A stretch of 33,991 nt of DNA from QQUD01 sp039029915 (GCA_039029915.1 JBCCFD010000026.1:1-33991); one strand, 5' to 3'; numbered from the stretch's first letter, positions 16,804 to 24,230 are shown. Numbers and translations are program-made. The notes: a model not told the origin generated them from the letters alone.

Positions 16804-16878
16804 TGATTATTGTGTGAATAAAAAGGTTTTGATTAGTGTGAGAATAAAATATTCAATGCGAGCCATTATATTCTCACT
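16804..16878. promoter_or_regulatory. repeated operator-like boxes upstream of acnB
   Basis: Two direct copies of an 18-mer, TGATTATTGTGTGAATAA (16804-16821) and TGATTAGTGTGAGAATAA (16830-16847), match at 16 of 18 positions, 26 bp apart. A third, inverted box ATTCTCAC (16870-16877) mirrors GTGAGAAT of the second copy. All lie in the first 80 bp upstream of the acnB start, between it and a TATAAT. This suggests binding sites for one regulator. Confidence 0.45.
16865..16870 (-). promoter_or_regulatory. candidate acnB -10 element
   Basis: On the minus strand TATAAT stands about 63 nt upstream of the acnB start codon. The hexamer 17 bp farther upstream (ATGGGA) is a weak -35. Transcription from here would give a leader of about 55 nt containing the two direct 18-mers. 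Confidence 0.35.
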
Positions 16879-16880
16879 GT

Positions 16881-17403
16881 ATAAAATTCCCATATGATCT
16901 ATCTTGCTTAGATTGATCAGTTTTGGGTGGAACACACTGCTTTTTTTAGAAATAAACCTTTCAAACGCCCCTTACTTATTTTTTAGCATTCTCCAGAATT
17001 TGAAGATGATTACAATCACCTTTTCGTCCCCTAGCAGTTAGAGAACCTAGTGAATACAGTAAATTCAATGATGGTCATACGGAGACCCTGCACAACCTTG
17101 TTCCATTTTAATCATATGGATGGCGTTTGTATTAGGCCTCGACATCATTGGACAGCGCTTAGACCACGTTTTCAGCTCGTGCTGAATAGAGAGGATAAAC
17201 CTGTTAAAGTGACCTGCTGAGGTTACTTTTATTACATGATTCTTCAATTTAATTTTATGATCAACGATCGAAAAACTCAAGATTCAAACGCTTTTCGATA
17301 CAAATTTTTAATGATTTTTACGCTTTAGGTGAGTGAAAACATTTCGACGATTCTTGTTGAAAAACTATATTTTTACACATCATGACACAACAAAAATTCA
17401 ATT
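16881..17403. other. AT-rich intergenic stretch without a supported gene
   Basis: I see no recognisable gene between the acnB promoter and the peptidase remnant. Short ORFs here (for example about 71 codons on the minus strand at 17065-17280) show no family resemblance. A terminator-like hairpin, AAAGTGACC/GGTTACTTT (17206-17229, 6-nt loop, one G-T pair) with T-rich 3' flank, is the only structured element noted. The last 20 bp resemble the sequence just downstream of the intact M28 gene. Confidence 0.4.
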
Positions 17404-17585
17404 TTAAGGCCCCACAATAATTTCAGGTGAGAATAGCCCCATTCGACCTGTAAGGCTGGTGGTGGCGAGGGTGATTAGGTAGGAAATGTTTGGATCGAGG
17501 CCGGTAATGGCGACGTTACCGGTCTTTTTTGCTGCAACAATGTGTGAAGGGGAGTAGTTGGGGGCGCCAGCGACGTTTCTATCTT
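17404..17585 (-). pseudogene. C-terminal remnant of an M28 peptidase
   Basis: On the minus strand this encodes about 58 residues: RNVAGAPNYSPSHIVAAKK, then TGNVAITGLDPNISYLI and a GRMGLFSPEIIVGP end with stop. The C-terminus of the intact peptidase at 21222-22568 has the same landmarks (VAGDPNYPPF, GNVAITGLDPNVSYL, FSPEIIVGP). Similarity stops near 17585 and a TAG lies just upstream, so the catalytic domain is gone. The frame is still clean over the retained part. It represents a diverged paralogous copy in the same orientation 3.8 kb away. Confidence 0.85.
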
Positions 17586-17679
17586 TGGTAAGGTCTTTAT
17601 GCTAGCTGTGGTCGGCGTTGTCTCCGTGTCGTTTCCCCTCAAGCATGGTCGTTACTCCGTTATGTCAGGCGGAACATGT

Positions 17680-17730
17680 TGGTGAAGTCTCAATAAGCCC
17701 ACCTTGTCACAATACGACATACCCCAGCCT
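17680..17730 (+). pseudogene. scrap of a CE15-like esterase gene
   Basis: GGTGAAGTCT (17681-17690) plus AATAAGCCCACCTTGTCAC (17692-17710) and CCCCAGCCTG (17722-17731) match, in order, the region 8367-8427 of the intact esterase gene, with an 11-bp deletion and several substitutions. Only about 50 bp remain. It abuts the transposase remnant directly. Confidence 0.6.
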
Positions 17731-17972
17731 GGCGAACAGTTTATCCAGCGCTTTTGGCAGCAGTGCTGCCAAAGGGGTTTGTCAAGATTCGCTACTATGG
17801 CTTATTTTTGTCAAGTAACCGCCCTCTTCTCCAAACGATTCGGGTGGCGTTAGGGCTAAGACAGGTGTTTCGACAACCTGAGACTCAAAAAGAGCCTATC
17901 GACAAAGCATCCAAATGCCCCAATTGCGGTCAGCCGATGCAGATGAGACGGCGGCTTTTTCCTCTGCCCTGA
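17731..17972 (+). mobile_element. IS91-family transposase C-terminal remnant
   Basis: Translation gives GEQFIQRF, then after a one-base frame change AAVLPKGFVKIRYYGLFLSS, and a late zinc-ribbon-like CPNCGQPM. The phrase RFL..VLPKGFV.IR.YG is the hallmark of the C-terminal part of IS91-type Y2 transposases, which move by rolling-circle transposition. The frame break is at the TTTT run near 17752. The catalytic HUH and tyrosine region is missing, so the element is dead. No terminal oriIS/terIS could be identified. It neighbours two other gene fragments, consistent with repeated rearrangement here. Confidence 0.75.
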
Positions 17973-18329
17973 TTGCCGCCTAAACGAAGCATCTCTTTAA
18001 ATTGAAGCGGATTATGGGTCATTATTTTTAGGATGGGGACCAAATTGACCCTGCTTGTAAAACGGGAGAAAAACCGCGGAAAGGGCTTTGATTGGTTAGG
18101 TTGAATTGATTTTGCATTTTTCTTCTCGACTTGGCCCACATATCTTTTATAATGAACCTCAGAGAAGTCGGTTTTAACGCCTTGCGGACTCATTTGATAC
18201 AAACTTAAATTCCAAGAAGACCCATTCACCGCGAAAACGGCTTCGTCCAACTAGGATTAGACAGCGGGTTCAATCCTTAATTAGTTATGTGTATTGGAGC
18301 CGCAAGCCAAAGATAAAGGAGCGGAAATA
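17973..18329. other. unassigned stretch between transposase remnant and first cassette-like gene
   Basis: No gene is recognised. A minus-strand open frame of about 106 codons (17930-18250) contains AVFAVNGSSWNLSLYQMSPQ, which I cannot assign. Near the end, GTCCAAC (18245-18251) and GTTATGT (18284-18290) flank a fold (AACTA/TAGTT, GGATT/AATCC); it may be a short or decayed recombination-like site but is below usual attC size. Confidence 0.35.
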
Positions 18330-18794
18330 ATGGACACCAACGAGCCGATTGTTGTAGAAGCTCAAATGCTTATTCGAAGACCAGCAGCAGAAGTATTCGA
18401 AGCGATTGTAAATCCCAAAATTACAACTAGGTTTTGGTTTACCAAAAGCAGCGGCCAATTAAAACTCGGAGAAAAAGTACGCTGGGACTGGGAGATGTTT
18501 GGTGTTGGTGATGAACTAACAGTAAAGGAATTTGAGTTGGACCAGCGAATTTTAGTCGAATGGTCGGGCGATAAAACCTCAGTCGAATGGCGATTCGAAG
18601 CTCGTGAAGACAACACGACTTTGGTGAAGATATCGAATTGGGGTTTTTCCGATAATTATATTGAATCATTACCGGCTGTTGTTGACGCAAAAGGCGGATA
18701 CACGATGGTCCTTGCCGGGCTTAAAGCATGGTTAGAGCAAGGCATAGAACTTAACTTAATTCGCGATCAATTTCCGGATGAGTTTCCAATATAA
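18330..18794 (+). CDS. SRPBCC/AHSA1-family protein
   Basis: A 154-residue START-like (SRPBCC) protein of the AHSA1 group: it opens with the strand VEAQMLIRRPAAEVFEAI, followed by TTRFWFTKSSG, LGEKVRWDWEMFG, and ends with a helix carrying GGYTMVLAGLKAWLEQG. The fold binds hydrophobic ligands; function is not predictable at this level. AAGGAG (18316-18321), 8 nt before ATG 18330, fixes the start, so an upstream TTG at 18294 is rejected. Its stop is followed after 6 nt by an attC-like fold. It is the first of four same-strand genes with this arrangement and may be an integron cassette gene. Confidence 0.85.
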   Translation: MDTNEPIVVEAQMLIRRPAAEVFEAIVNPKITTRFWFTKSSGQLKLGEKVRWDWEMFGVGDELTVKEFELDQRILVEWSGDKTSVEWRFEAREDNTTLVKISNWGFSDNYIESLPAVVDAKGGYTMVLAGLKAWLEQGIELNLIRDQFPDEFPI

Positions 18795-18800
18795 AAATAC

Positions 18801-18877
18801 ACCTAACAAGCGCATGCAGACGGACGCACCGCGAGCATAGCGAGTGGTGCGCTGCTGATGCGAAACGGTAGTTGGCT
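18801..18877 (+). repeat. attC-like recombination site A
   Basis: Starts with ACCTAAC, a perfect fit to the R'' consensus RYYYAAC, and ends with GTTGGCT, one mismatch from GTTRRRY. Inside, CGCATGCAG and CTGATGCG pair with an extrahelical G, and GCACC/GGTGC closes the apex; the unpaired stretches between the R and L boxes are asymmetric. This is the folded geometry of an integron attC site, with a length (77 bp) inside the usual range. It is the best of the four candidates. Confidence 0.55.
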
Positions 18878-18912
18878 AAGTCTCTAGAAGATAAGCAAAC
18901 AATGATAAGATT

Positions 18913-19584
18913 ATGAATATCCCTCAAGCTGATGTTGATTTAGCCTTTACCTATGGCTATCAATTTAACGTTCTTCAAAAAAATGGTCGAGGCAAACCTT
19001 GGCAAACTGTATTTGAAGATATTCCATCTCTTTCCGAAGCTATGGAAAAAGTTACTATAATTGATGCTTGGGAAACTGGCGTATTTACAATGGAGGGCAC
19101 GCTCTACTGGAGCAGTCTTACTCCTGAAGTTTTCAACTCTACCATTATTGAATAAGGTAATATTGAACAAGGTAAATGGGTAACGGTTTTTCTCGAAAAT
19201 TTCCAATTAACTTGGGACGCTTTTATCAAGGCAAAATCCAAACAAAAAGCGGAGAAACTAATAAATCAAACAAAAAGAAAAATTGACCATCCGATAACTA
19301 TTATTATGAATGAAAGGTATTGGAAAGATAAATCCCTTTATCATGTGATTTTTTCTTGCAAGATCAACACAAATAAAATTTCTGAAGCAACATTCCAAAC
19401 GCTCCAGTTGAATAGTCAAATTGCATCAAAATGGACGATTTCTCCCCCCTGTCATTATGATGACAACAAGTGGGATTTTGAGGGTGTTGCCCAGAATGTG
19501 TTAATCTCTGGAATAGAATTAATCAGTTTTCGTCTGCACAATTACGAAAATAAATATATGAAAGAAGTTAACAATGCCAGCTAA
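18913..19584 (+). pseudogene. unknown cassette-like gene interrupted by one nonsense codon
   Basis: Two open frames (18913-19155 and 19156-19584) are in the same phase and separated only by TAA 19153-19155. Read through, they give about 223 residues of unrecognised protein, beginning MNIPQADVDLAFTYGYQF and ending near YENKYMKEVNNAS. The stop lies in a 15-bp tandem duplication: ATTGAATAAGGTAAT then ATTGAACAAGGTAAA, differing by CAA to TAA. The simplest history is duplication plus one C-to-T change. Downstream codons remain open and plausible (WKDKSLYHVIFSC), so inactivation looks recent. The gene is AT-rich compared with its surroundings. The function is unknown. Confidence 0.7.
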
Positions 19585-19661
19585 CAAAAGGTAAACTCGA
19601 TTTGCGAGCACCGGGGCATTTGCCATTATTGTAGAAGTTATTGAAGGTATTTCGGTTAGAC
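19579..19661 (+). repeat. attC-like recombination site B
   Basis: AGCTAAC, overlapping the TAA stop of the broken gene, and GTTAGAC (a perfect GTTRRRY) form complementary ends CTAAC/GTTAG. Inside, GGTAAA/TTTGCC pair with one wobble and CTCG/CGAG form a local stem. The right half is longer and less symmetric than site A, so the call is weaker. Confidence 0.35.
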
Positions 19662-19667
19662 AGGTAT

Positions 19668-20708
19668 TTTGTGAGACCCGCTGATATAACAACTGATTGG
19701 GTTGCTAATCAACTTAAAAAAAATAAACACTTCTTTGAAGGTGAAATTGTAAATCTTGTTACAAAGCGTCTAGAATCTCACGCATCGGCTGCTATTTCCC
19801 TTGAAATTACTTACAGCGCAGACTCCATGCAAAATGCACCTCAGCGTTTATTTTGCAAGCTCTATCTTGACGATCAATTTTGGGGAGGTAAGGGGGAGTA
19901 TATCTTTTACACTGAGCTTGCACCTGAGATGCAACCTTTTGCGAATCCAGTTTGCTATGCAAGCGACTTTGACAAAAAAAATCAAGTCTGTTTTCTTCTG
20001 CTGGAAGATGTAACAATTACTCACACATTGACATCTGGTGGCTTCTTAACTCTGAAACAGTATCAAAAGTGCATTGATGAGTTAGTACAGCTTCACTCAA
20101 ATTGGTGGGAACACCCAAAACTCGATAGCCGAGTTTTTACCAGCCCACTTGGTGGTCCACTCAAGATGGTGCAAGCACTATCACCGCAACAAATTTTTGC
20201 GAACGGGCAGTCTTTCATCGAGCAACTTCCGCAATTGTTAGAGCAGATTAGCAACGGCTTAAGTCAAACTAACCGCACATTCTGTGCATTGGTTGGCACA
20301 AAGTGGTTTGAACTATTCGCGGTACGCACAAAAGGTGGACGGCAAACCACAATGCTTCACGGCGATTACCATCATTACGGCAATATATGCTTACCGATAG
20401 ATCGGTTAGAGCGTATCCGAATTTTAGATTGGGAAACTTGGAAGCGAGGCATCGGGGCTTATGACTTAGCCTACCTAATTGCATATCAAGATAAATCAGA
20501 TAAACAATTTGAGTTTGAGCTTTTGAAATACTACCATCAGAATCTGGTACGCAGTGGGATGGATTATAGCTGGGAACAGTGTTTATTCGATTATCGATTA
20601 TCTCTGCTCGGCTGCATATTTCCACCTCTATTTTGGTCTAATGCTGATGCTTTATTTTCTGCAATGCAGATTTGTGAAAGATGGGATTGTCAGGCTCTTT
20701 TACGTTAG
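19668..20708 (+). CDS. phosphotransferase, APH/ecdysteroid-kinase-like
   Basis: About 346 residues with the aminoglycoside-phosphotransferase/choline-kinase fold. The catalytic loop is HGDYHHYGN (HGDxxxxN) and the metal-binding aspartate is in ILDWETWKRG, followed by DLAYLIAY. The N-terminal half (RLESHASAAISLEITYSAD, FCKLYLDDQFWGGKGEYIFYTEL) matches the nucleotide-binding lobe of EcKL-like kinases. It transfers phosphate to a small molecule that cannot be named; antibiotic resistance is not implied. A GTG at 19668, right after attC-like site B, is preferred because N-termini of this kind start close to DITTDWV; a TTG at 19641 is the alternative. The SD is weak (ACAGG). Confidence 0.82.
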   Translation, partial: FVRPADITTDWVANQLKKNKHFFEGEIVNLVTKRLESHASAAISLEITYSADSMQNAPQRLFCKLYLDDQFWGGKGEYIFYTELAPEMQPFANPVCYASDFDKKNQVCFLLLEDVTITHTLTSGGFLTLKQYQKCIDELVQLHSNWWEHPKLDSRVFTSPLGGPLKMVQALSPQQIFANGQSFIEQLPQLLEQISNGLSQTNRTFCALVGTKWFELFAVRTKGGRQTTMLHGDYHHYGNICLPIDRLERIRILDWETWKRGIGAYDLAYLIAYQDKSDKQFEFELLKYYHQNLVRSGMDYSWEQCLFDYRLSLLGCIFPPLFWSNADALFSAMQICERWDCQALLR

Positions 20709-20726
20709 CTGTCAGACTTGTACACT

Positions 20727-20783
20727 ACCCAACACTGCTTGCAGCCGATGCGAAGACGCTGCTGAAACGGCCGTTTAGCGTTG
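20727..20783 (+). repeat. attC-like recombination site C
   Basis: ACCCAAC fits RYYYAAC exactly; CAAC pairs with the terminal GTTG at 20780-20783, and TTGCAGC pairs with GCTGAAA leaving an extrahelical G, as in site A. The right arm contains an ACGGCCGT palindrome (20767). It lies 18 bp after the phosphotransferase stop. Confidence 0.4.
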
Positions 20784-20790
20784 TTTAGAA

Positions 20791-20814
20791 ATAGGGCTAT
20801 AGATAGGGCTATAG
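20791..20814 (+). repeat. perfect 12-bp tandem duplication
   Basis: ATAGGGCTATAG occurs twice head to tail immediately before the ribosome binding site (AAGGAA) of the small gene at 20828. It is probably a slippage product and could alter the leader. Confidence 0.7.
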
Positions 20815-20827
20815 AAGGAATATTAAT

Positions 20828-21082
20828 ATGGATTTTATTGAATTAGAGGTCAGAACCGCGCTGATTGTTCATGGATTTGATTCTGAAAATCGTGAAATTA
20901 CTGAAGAGGTTGAAGACCCTTCCTTTGTAAAGAAAATTATCGCTCGCTCAAGAATTCTTTCCATTAGTGAGCAATACGTTCTTGTGTCATCTTCCCATGA
21001 TAGAGTGATGTATTGGGAATACAAAGGGACAATGGAAGAATTAAAAAGCCGGATGCTCAATAGTGGTGCAGTAATCGCATAA
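20828..21082 (+). CDS. small protein of unknown function, cassette-like
   Basis: An 84-residue ORF with AAGGAA 7 nt upstream of its ATG. The translation is acidic and has alternating strand-like segments (ELEVRTALIVHGFD, QYVLVSSSHDRVMYWEYKG), with no signal peptide. No family is recognised. Its stop TAA is part of the GCATAAC that opens attC-like site D, the overlap commonly seen in integron cassettes. Confidence 0.65.
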   Translation: MDFIELEVRTALIVHGFDSENREITEEVEDPSFVKKIIARSRILSISEQYVLVSSSHDRVMYWEYKGTMEELKSRMLNSGAVIA

Positions 21083-21188
21083 CAAAGCGTTGAGCAAATG
21101 ATATTGAGAGATTGGCATCGTTGATGTCAGCTTATTTTTAGCAAAACGGCCGTTTTTCACGCTACTCAAGTAGAAACGGCCGTTAGCC
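21077..21188 (+). repeat. attC-like recombination site D
   Basis: GCATAAC and GTTAGCC are the ends (TAAC/GTTA complementary, each one mismatch from consensus). TTGAG (21090-21094) pairs with CTCAA (21165-21169). At 112 bp it is within attC size range. It contains two ACGGCCGT palindromes (21146, 21176) in its right half. Confidence 0.35.
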
Positions 21189-21221
21189 AATCTTCCCCCA
21201 AATCAGCACAAAAATTCTGAG

Positions 21222-22568
21222 TTATGGCCCCACAATAATTTCAGGGGAAAACAAGCCCATTCGACCTGTATCGCTGATGGCGGCAATGCTGACTAGATAG
21301 GAAACATTTGGATCGAGGCCGGTGATGGCCACATTACCAGCTTCCTCTGCGGCGACGAAGCGGAAAGGGGGGTAGTTCGGGTCGCCAGCGACGCGGAAGC
21401 TCATGGCGTAGCCGGCCGCTAGATCATCAACGGGCCATGTCAAAATGTAGCCACCGGGGTCTGCCATGGGAGCCCAAGCGGGTGAGACTGGACGAGGCGG
21501 CCCGCCTACCATATGGGCGGCCGTAATAAAGTTTAACTGGGTTGCTTTCACCAAATAGTCGTAATCAATTAGATTGGAGGTGTCTAGCGCATTGTGTTGC
21601 ACATCGGGATCTTCAATTGATTCTGTTAAGCGGATGGCCGGCACGCCAACGTCTAAAAAAGTGATGTGGTCGCTAAAGCGCCCTTCACGGTCTCTGGTCG
21701 GTTCGAGCGTAATGGGGAATTGGGGCAGGTAAAGCGAGCTGATAAAGTTAATATAACGCGCGATTTGGCGGGGTTCTGAGGTTTCGGGACCGGGGGTAAA
21801 TAGCCGAATCGATTGTGGAATACCAGGGCGGCCACCGATGATGTCGTTGTTAATGGCGGCGTCGAAGGTAGTGCCTGCCAGCATTTCGGCCGTGACGTAG
21901 TTTTGGCTGCCTAAACGGCCTTGCTCTTCAGCAGCAAAGGCAGCAAATACAATCGTTTGGTTCCAATCTCGCGAGCTTAAAATGCGAGCGATCTCTAGCA
22001 TAGCGGCTACACCAGAGGCGTTGTCGTTGGCACCGGGGGCAAAGCTTTCACCGTCAAAAGGATCAATGGTTCGAGAGTCGTAGTGACCCATGATTACGAT
22101 GACGCCAGCGTGGGGACTGGTGCCGGGCAGGGTGGCGATAACGTTTTGCTGAGTGTTGATGAGGCCATTGTTATTGACGACAAAATCATCCATTTCTACT
22201 AAAAGACGGCCGTTTCCCACGCGAATAAACTCATTAAAAATCCAAAGCCGTGCGGCTCCAATACCAAATGCTGGATCATCAACGCTGGAGTAAGTATTCC
22301 GCGTTTGGAACCCTTCCAGCGTTTGCACATAGCCAATGAGGCTTTGGCGAGAGACTTGATTCATCAATACCTGAAGCTCTCGATCAATGGCTGGCACGAC
22401 ATCACTGACAGGATCAAAAACCAGTTCACCAGAAACCTGTTCTAAATTAAGTGGAGGTGGAGTGGGGATGGCCGTCGGCAAAATGACCGGCTGTGGCCCT
22501 TCAAGGAGGGAGCAGGCTGTCAAAAAAATGAGAAAGAAGAGAAATGGAACGATTCGATAAGTGCGCAT
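21222..22568 (-). CDS. M28-family metallopeptidase, lipoprotein
   Basis: A 448-residue extracytoplasmic peptidase. The N-terminus is a lipoprotein signal with lipobox LTAC (Cys19). M28 metal ligands are visible in MGHYDSR, APGANDNASG, AAEEQGRLGS, NNDIIGG and FSDHITFLDVGVPA; family members are Zn aminopeptidases. A C-terminal fibronectin-III-like segment (about 370-448) ends in FSPEIIVGP. ATG 22568 is required for the signal peptide, yet no SD is present and a strong hairpin sits 10-45 nt upstream. A diverged remnant of the same C-terminus lies at 17404-17585. Convergent with the cassette-like genes. Confidence 0.9.
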   Translation of the reverse strand: MRTYRIVPFLFFLIFLTACSLLEGPQPVILPTAIPTPPPLNLEQVSGELVFDPVSDVVPAIDRELQVLMNQVSRQSLIGYVQTLEGFQTRNTYSSVDDPAFGIGAARLWIFNEFIRVGNGRLLVEMDDFVVNNNGLINTQQNVIATLPGTSPHAGVIVIMGHYDSRTIDPFDGESFAPGANDNASGVAAMLEIARILSSRDWNQTIVFAAFAAEEQGRLGSQNYVTAEMLAGTTFDAAINNDIIGGRPGIPQSIRLFTPGPETSEPRQIARYINFISSLYLPQFPITLEPTRDREGRFSDHITFLDVGVPAIRLTESIEDPDVQHNALDTSNLIDYDYLVKATQLNFITAAHMVGGPPRPVSPAWAPMADPGGYILTWPVDDLAAGYAMSFRVAGDPNYPPFRFVAAEEAGNVAITGLDPNVSYLVSIAAISDTGRMGLFSPEIIVGP

Positions 22569-22577
22569 ATAAACAAA

Positions 22578-22613
22578 AAAATAGGTGAGATGTTGAATTA
22601 TCTCACCTATTTT
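22578..22613 (-). terminator. intrinsic terminator below the slipin gene
   Basis: A perfect 14-bp stem AAAATAGGTGAGAT/ATCTCACCTATTTT with an 8-nt loop; on the minus strand it is followed by a run of seven T. It lies 60 bp past the slipin stop and only 10 bp before the M28 start codon, so it may also act as a leader hairpin for that gene. Confidence 0.7.
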
Positions 22614-22672
22614 AGTTGATGTCTTGTTTTTTGACCTACGTTTTGGAAACGGAAGCCTTTTACTGCAAACTT

Positions 22673-23464
22673 TTAGCTGCTTGCGTTCTCTTCGCCCTCT
22701 TCGCTCTTCCCGTTTCCACGTTCCATAAATTCAGAAATAATGTCAATCGGAATTGGGAAGATGGTCGTCGTATTTTGCTCAACACCAATTTCAACCAAGG
22801 TTTGGAGATAACGGAGCGTCATAGCACTCGGCTCTGTCCCAATGATCTTCGCAGCCTGAGCGAGTTTTTCAGACGCTTGGAGTTCACCTGTGGCATGGAT
22901 AATTTTAGCGCGGCGTTCCCGTTCCGCTTCCGCTTCACGAGCCATCGCTCGAACCATCTGTGAATTCAATTCAACGTCTTTAATTTCAACGATTGAAACT
23001 TTTACACCCCATGGTTCGGTTGCCTCATCAATGATGCTTTGGAGCTGCTCATTGATGTTTTCACGATCTTGGAGAAGCTCATCAAGGGCGGATTGACCAA
23101 TGACGTTACGCAAACTGGTTTGTGCAATTTGCCAAGTCGCCCGACGGAAATCTTCAACTTGAATAACTGAGTTTTCAGGGCTGATAACGCGGAAGTAAAC
23201 AACAGCGTTTACTTTTACCGTAACGTTATCTCGCGTAATCGCCTCTTGAGCCGGAACATCCAGCGTAACAGTACGCATATCGACGCGGAACATGCGGTCG
23301 ATGATGGGCACTACAAAAAATAGACCTGGCCCCTTGGCGCCAACAACTCGACCAAGGCGGAAGATAACACCTCGTTCATACTCTTGGACGATGCGGATGG
23401 AGGTCACTAAAATGGCGAGGGCACCGATGGCTAATACACAAATGACTGCAATAAACCCGGACAT
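22673..23464 (-). CDS. slipin / SPFH-band 7 membrane protein
   Basis: 263 residues: an N-terminal membrane hairpin (IAVICVLAIGALAILVTSI), then the SPFH/band 7 domain with RLGRVVGAKGPGLFFVVPI, DVPAQEAITRDNVTVKVNAVVYFRV, and a coiled-coil AREAEAERERRAK. This is the stomatin/slipin layout; such proteins form oligomeric membrane scaffolds and are often paired with an NfeD protease partner, which is absent here. AAAGGAG, 7 nt upstream, fixes ATG 23464 and excludes an upstream ATG at 23548 whose extension would translate an intergenic repeat. Confidence 0.92.
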   Translation of the reverse strand: MSGFIAVICVLAIGALAILVTSIRIVQEYERGVIFRLGRVVGAKGPGLFFVVPIIDRMFRVDMRTVTLDVPAQEAITRDNVTVKVNAVVYFRVISPENSVIQVEDFRRATWQIAQTSLRNVIGQSALDELLQDRENINEQLQSIIDEATEPWGVKVSIVEIKDVELNSQMVRAMAREAEAERERRAKIIHATGELQASEKLAQAAKIIGTEPSAMTLRYLQTLVEIGVEQNTTTIFPIPIDIISEFMERGNGKSEEGEENASS

Positions 23465-23801
23465 GAATAATCTCCTTTGGATTTTAATAATGGACGGCGA
23501 GTACAGGTAATTGGTAATTAGAAATTGGTAACTAAGAAGGCTATTCAATGTTTTTGTTAGATTACCAACATTTATTGGACTGGTCGTCTCTTAATTTGTT
23601 TGTGAATTGATATAAAAATTATACTCGTTTTTTGTTATTGATAGAAAATCTCTTATCTGGTTATGCTCATTGCACAAAATATCTTGAAATTAGCAATTTG
23701 TTTCTAAATTTTCTAATGACTTAGGACCTCATCATGTTGAGTCAATGTATCATTTCTCAATTCCTTTGTGATGACCCTCATAAATAAATTGTATGATTGT
23801 C
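23465..23801. other. intergenic region upstream of slipin
   Basis: It contains a GGTAATTGG/TAGAAATTGG/TAACTAA repeat block (23505-23535) of the dispersed intergenic type and a minus-strand TATAAT (23618-23623) about 155 bp before the slipin start, with a poor -35 (TTCTAT). No gene is supported. The promoter call is weak. Confidence 0.35.
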
Positions 23802-24230
23802 TTAGGAGGCTTGCCCTTGGATTTTTGCCCAAACGGCAGGATAGTGACGGGCTTCAATGAGTTCAATGCTGTTTTGGTCAGGGTCGCGAAAATAGATGGA
23901 GTGGGTGCCTTGTGACCAATCTTGCTCGTGTTCAATTTCAACATTCATATTGATGAGATGCTGTCGCCATGCATCTATTTCTTCTGATGAAATAGCTAGC
24001 GCAACATGCCCCTGTCCTTCTGAGCCGTGTCCCGGAATAATTGATTTACGACTAGCGAGTGTATCTCTTTGAAATAGGATGAGGGTGTCGTTAGGCCCCG
24101 TTTGCAAAAAGGTGGAGTCGCCAAATTGGGCGGTCTTTATTAATCCTAATACGTCCTCGTAAAATTTTGTGGCAATGTTAATATCGTCAACATACAGGGC
24201 AACTTCGGCAATGCCGTTGATTTGAGGCAT
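23802..24230 (-). CDS. VOC-superfamily (glyoxalase/bleomycin-resistance-like) protein
   Basis: 142 residues with two beta-alpha-beta-beta-beta units of the vicinal oxygen chelate fold: GIAEVALYVDDINIATKFYE with DVLG, then GQGHVALAISSEEID, and FRDPDQNSIELIEA at the end. Candidate metal ligands are the His of GHVAL and the Glu of SIELIE; the first-position ligand is not a clear histidine. AAAGGAG 6 nt before ATG 24230 supports the start. The substrate is unknown. Confidence 0.88.
   Translation of the reverse strand: MPQINGIAEVALYVDDINIATKFYEDVLGLIKTAQFGDSTFLQTGPNDTLILFQRDTLASRKSIIPGHGSEGQGHVALAISSEEIDAWRQHLINMNVEIEHEQDWSQGTHSIYFRDPDQNSIELIEARHYPAVWAKIQGQAS

Noticed and set aside
17065..17280. 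71-codon minus-strand ORF as a gene
   Set aside because: No recognisable family, no SD, and it spans a terminator-like hairpin in AT-rich intergenic DNA.
18245..18290. A fifth attC-like site before the SRPBCC gene
   Set aside because: The ends GTCCAAC and GTTATGT and inner stems exist, but at 46 bp it is shorter than usual attC sites and the R' box deviates; left as a note only.
19668..20708. Calling the phosphotransferase an antibiotic-resistance gene
   Set aside because: The APH fold is shared by many small-molecule kinases, and the N-lobe looks EcKL-like; no substrate-specific motif is visible.
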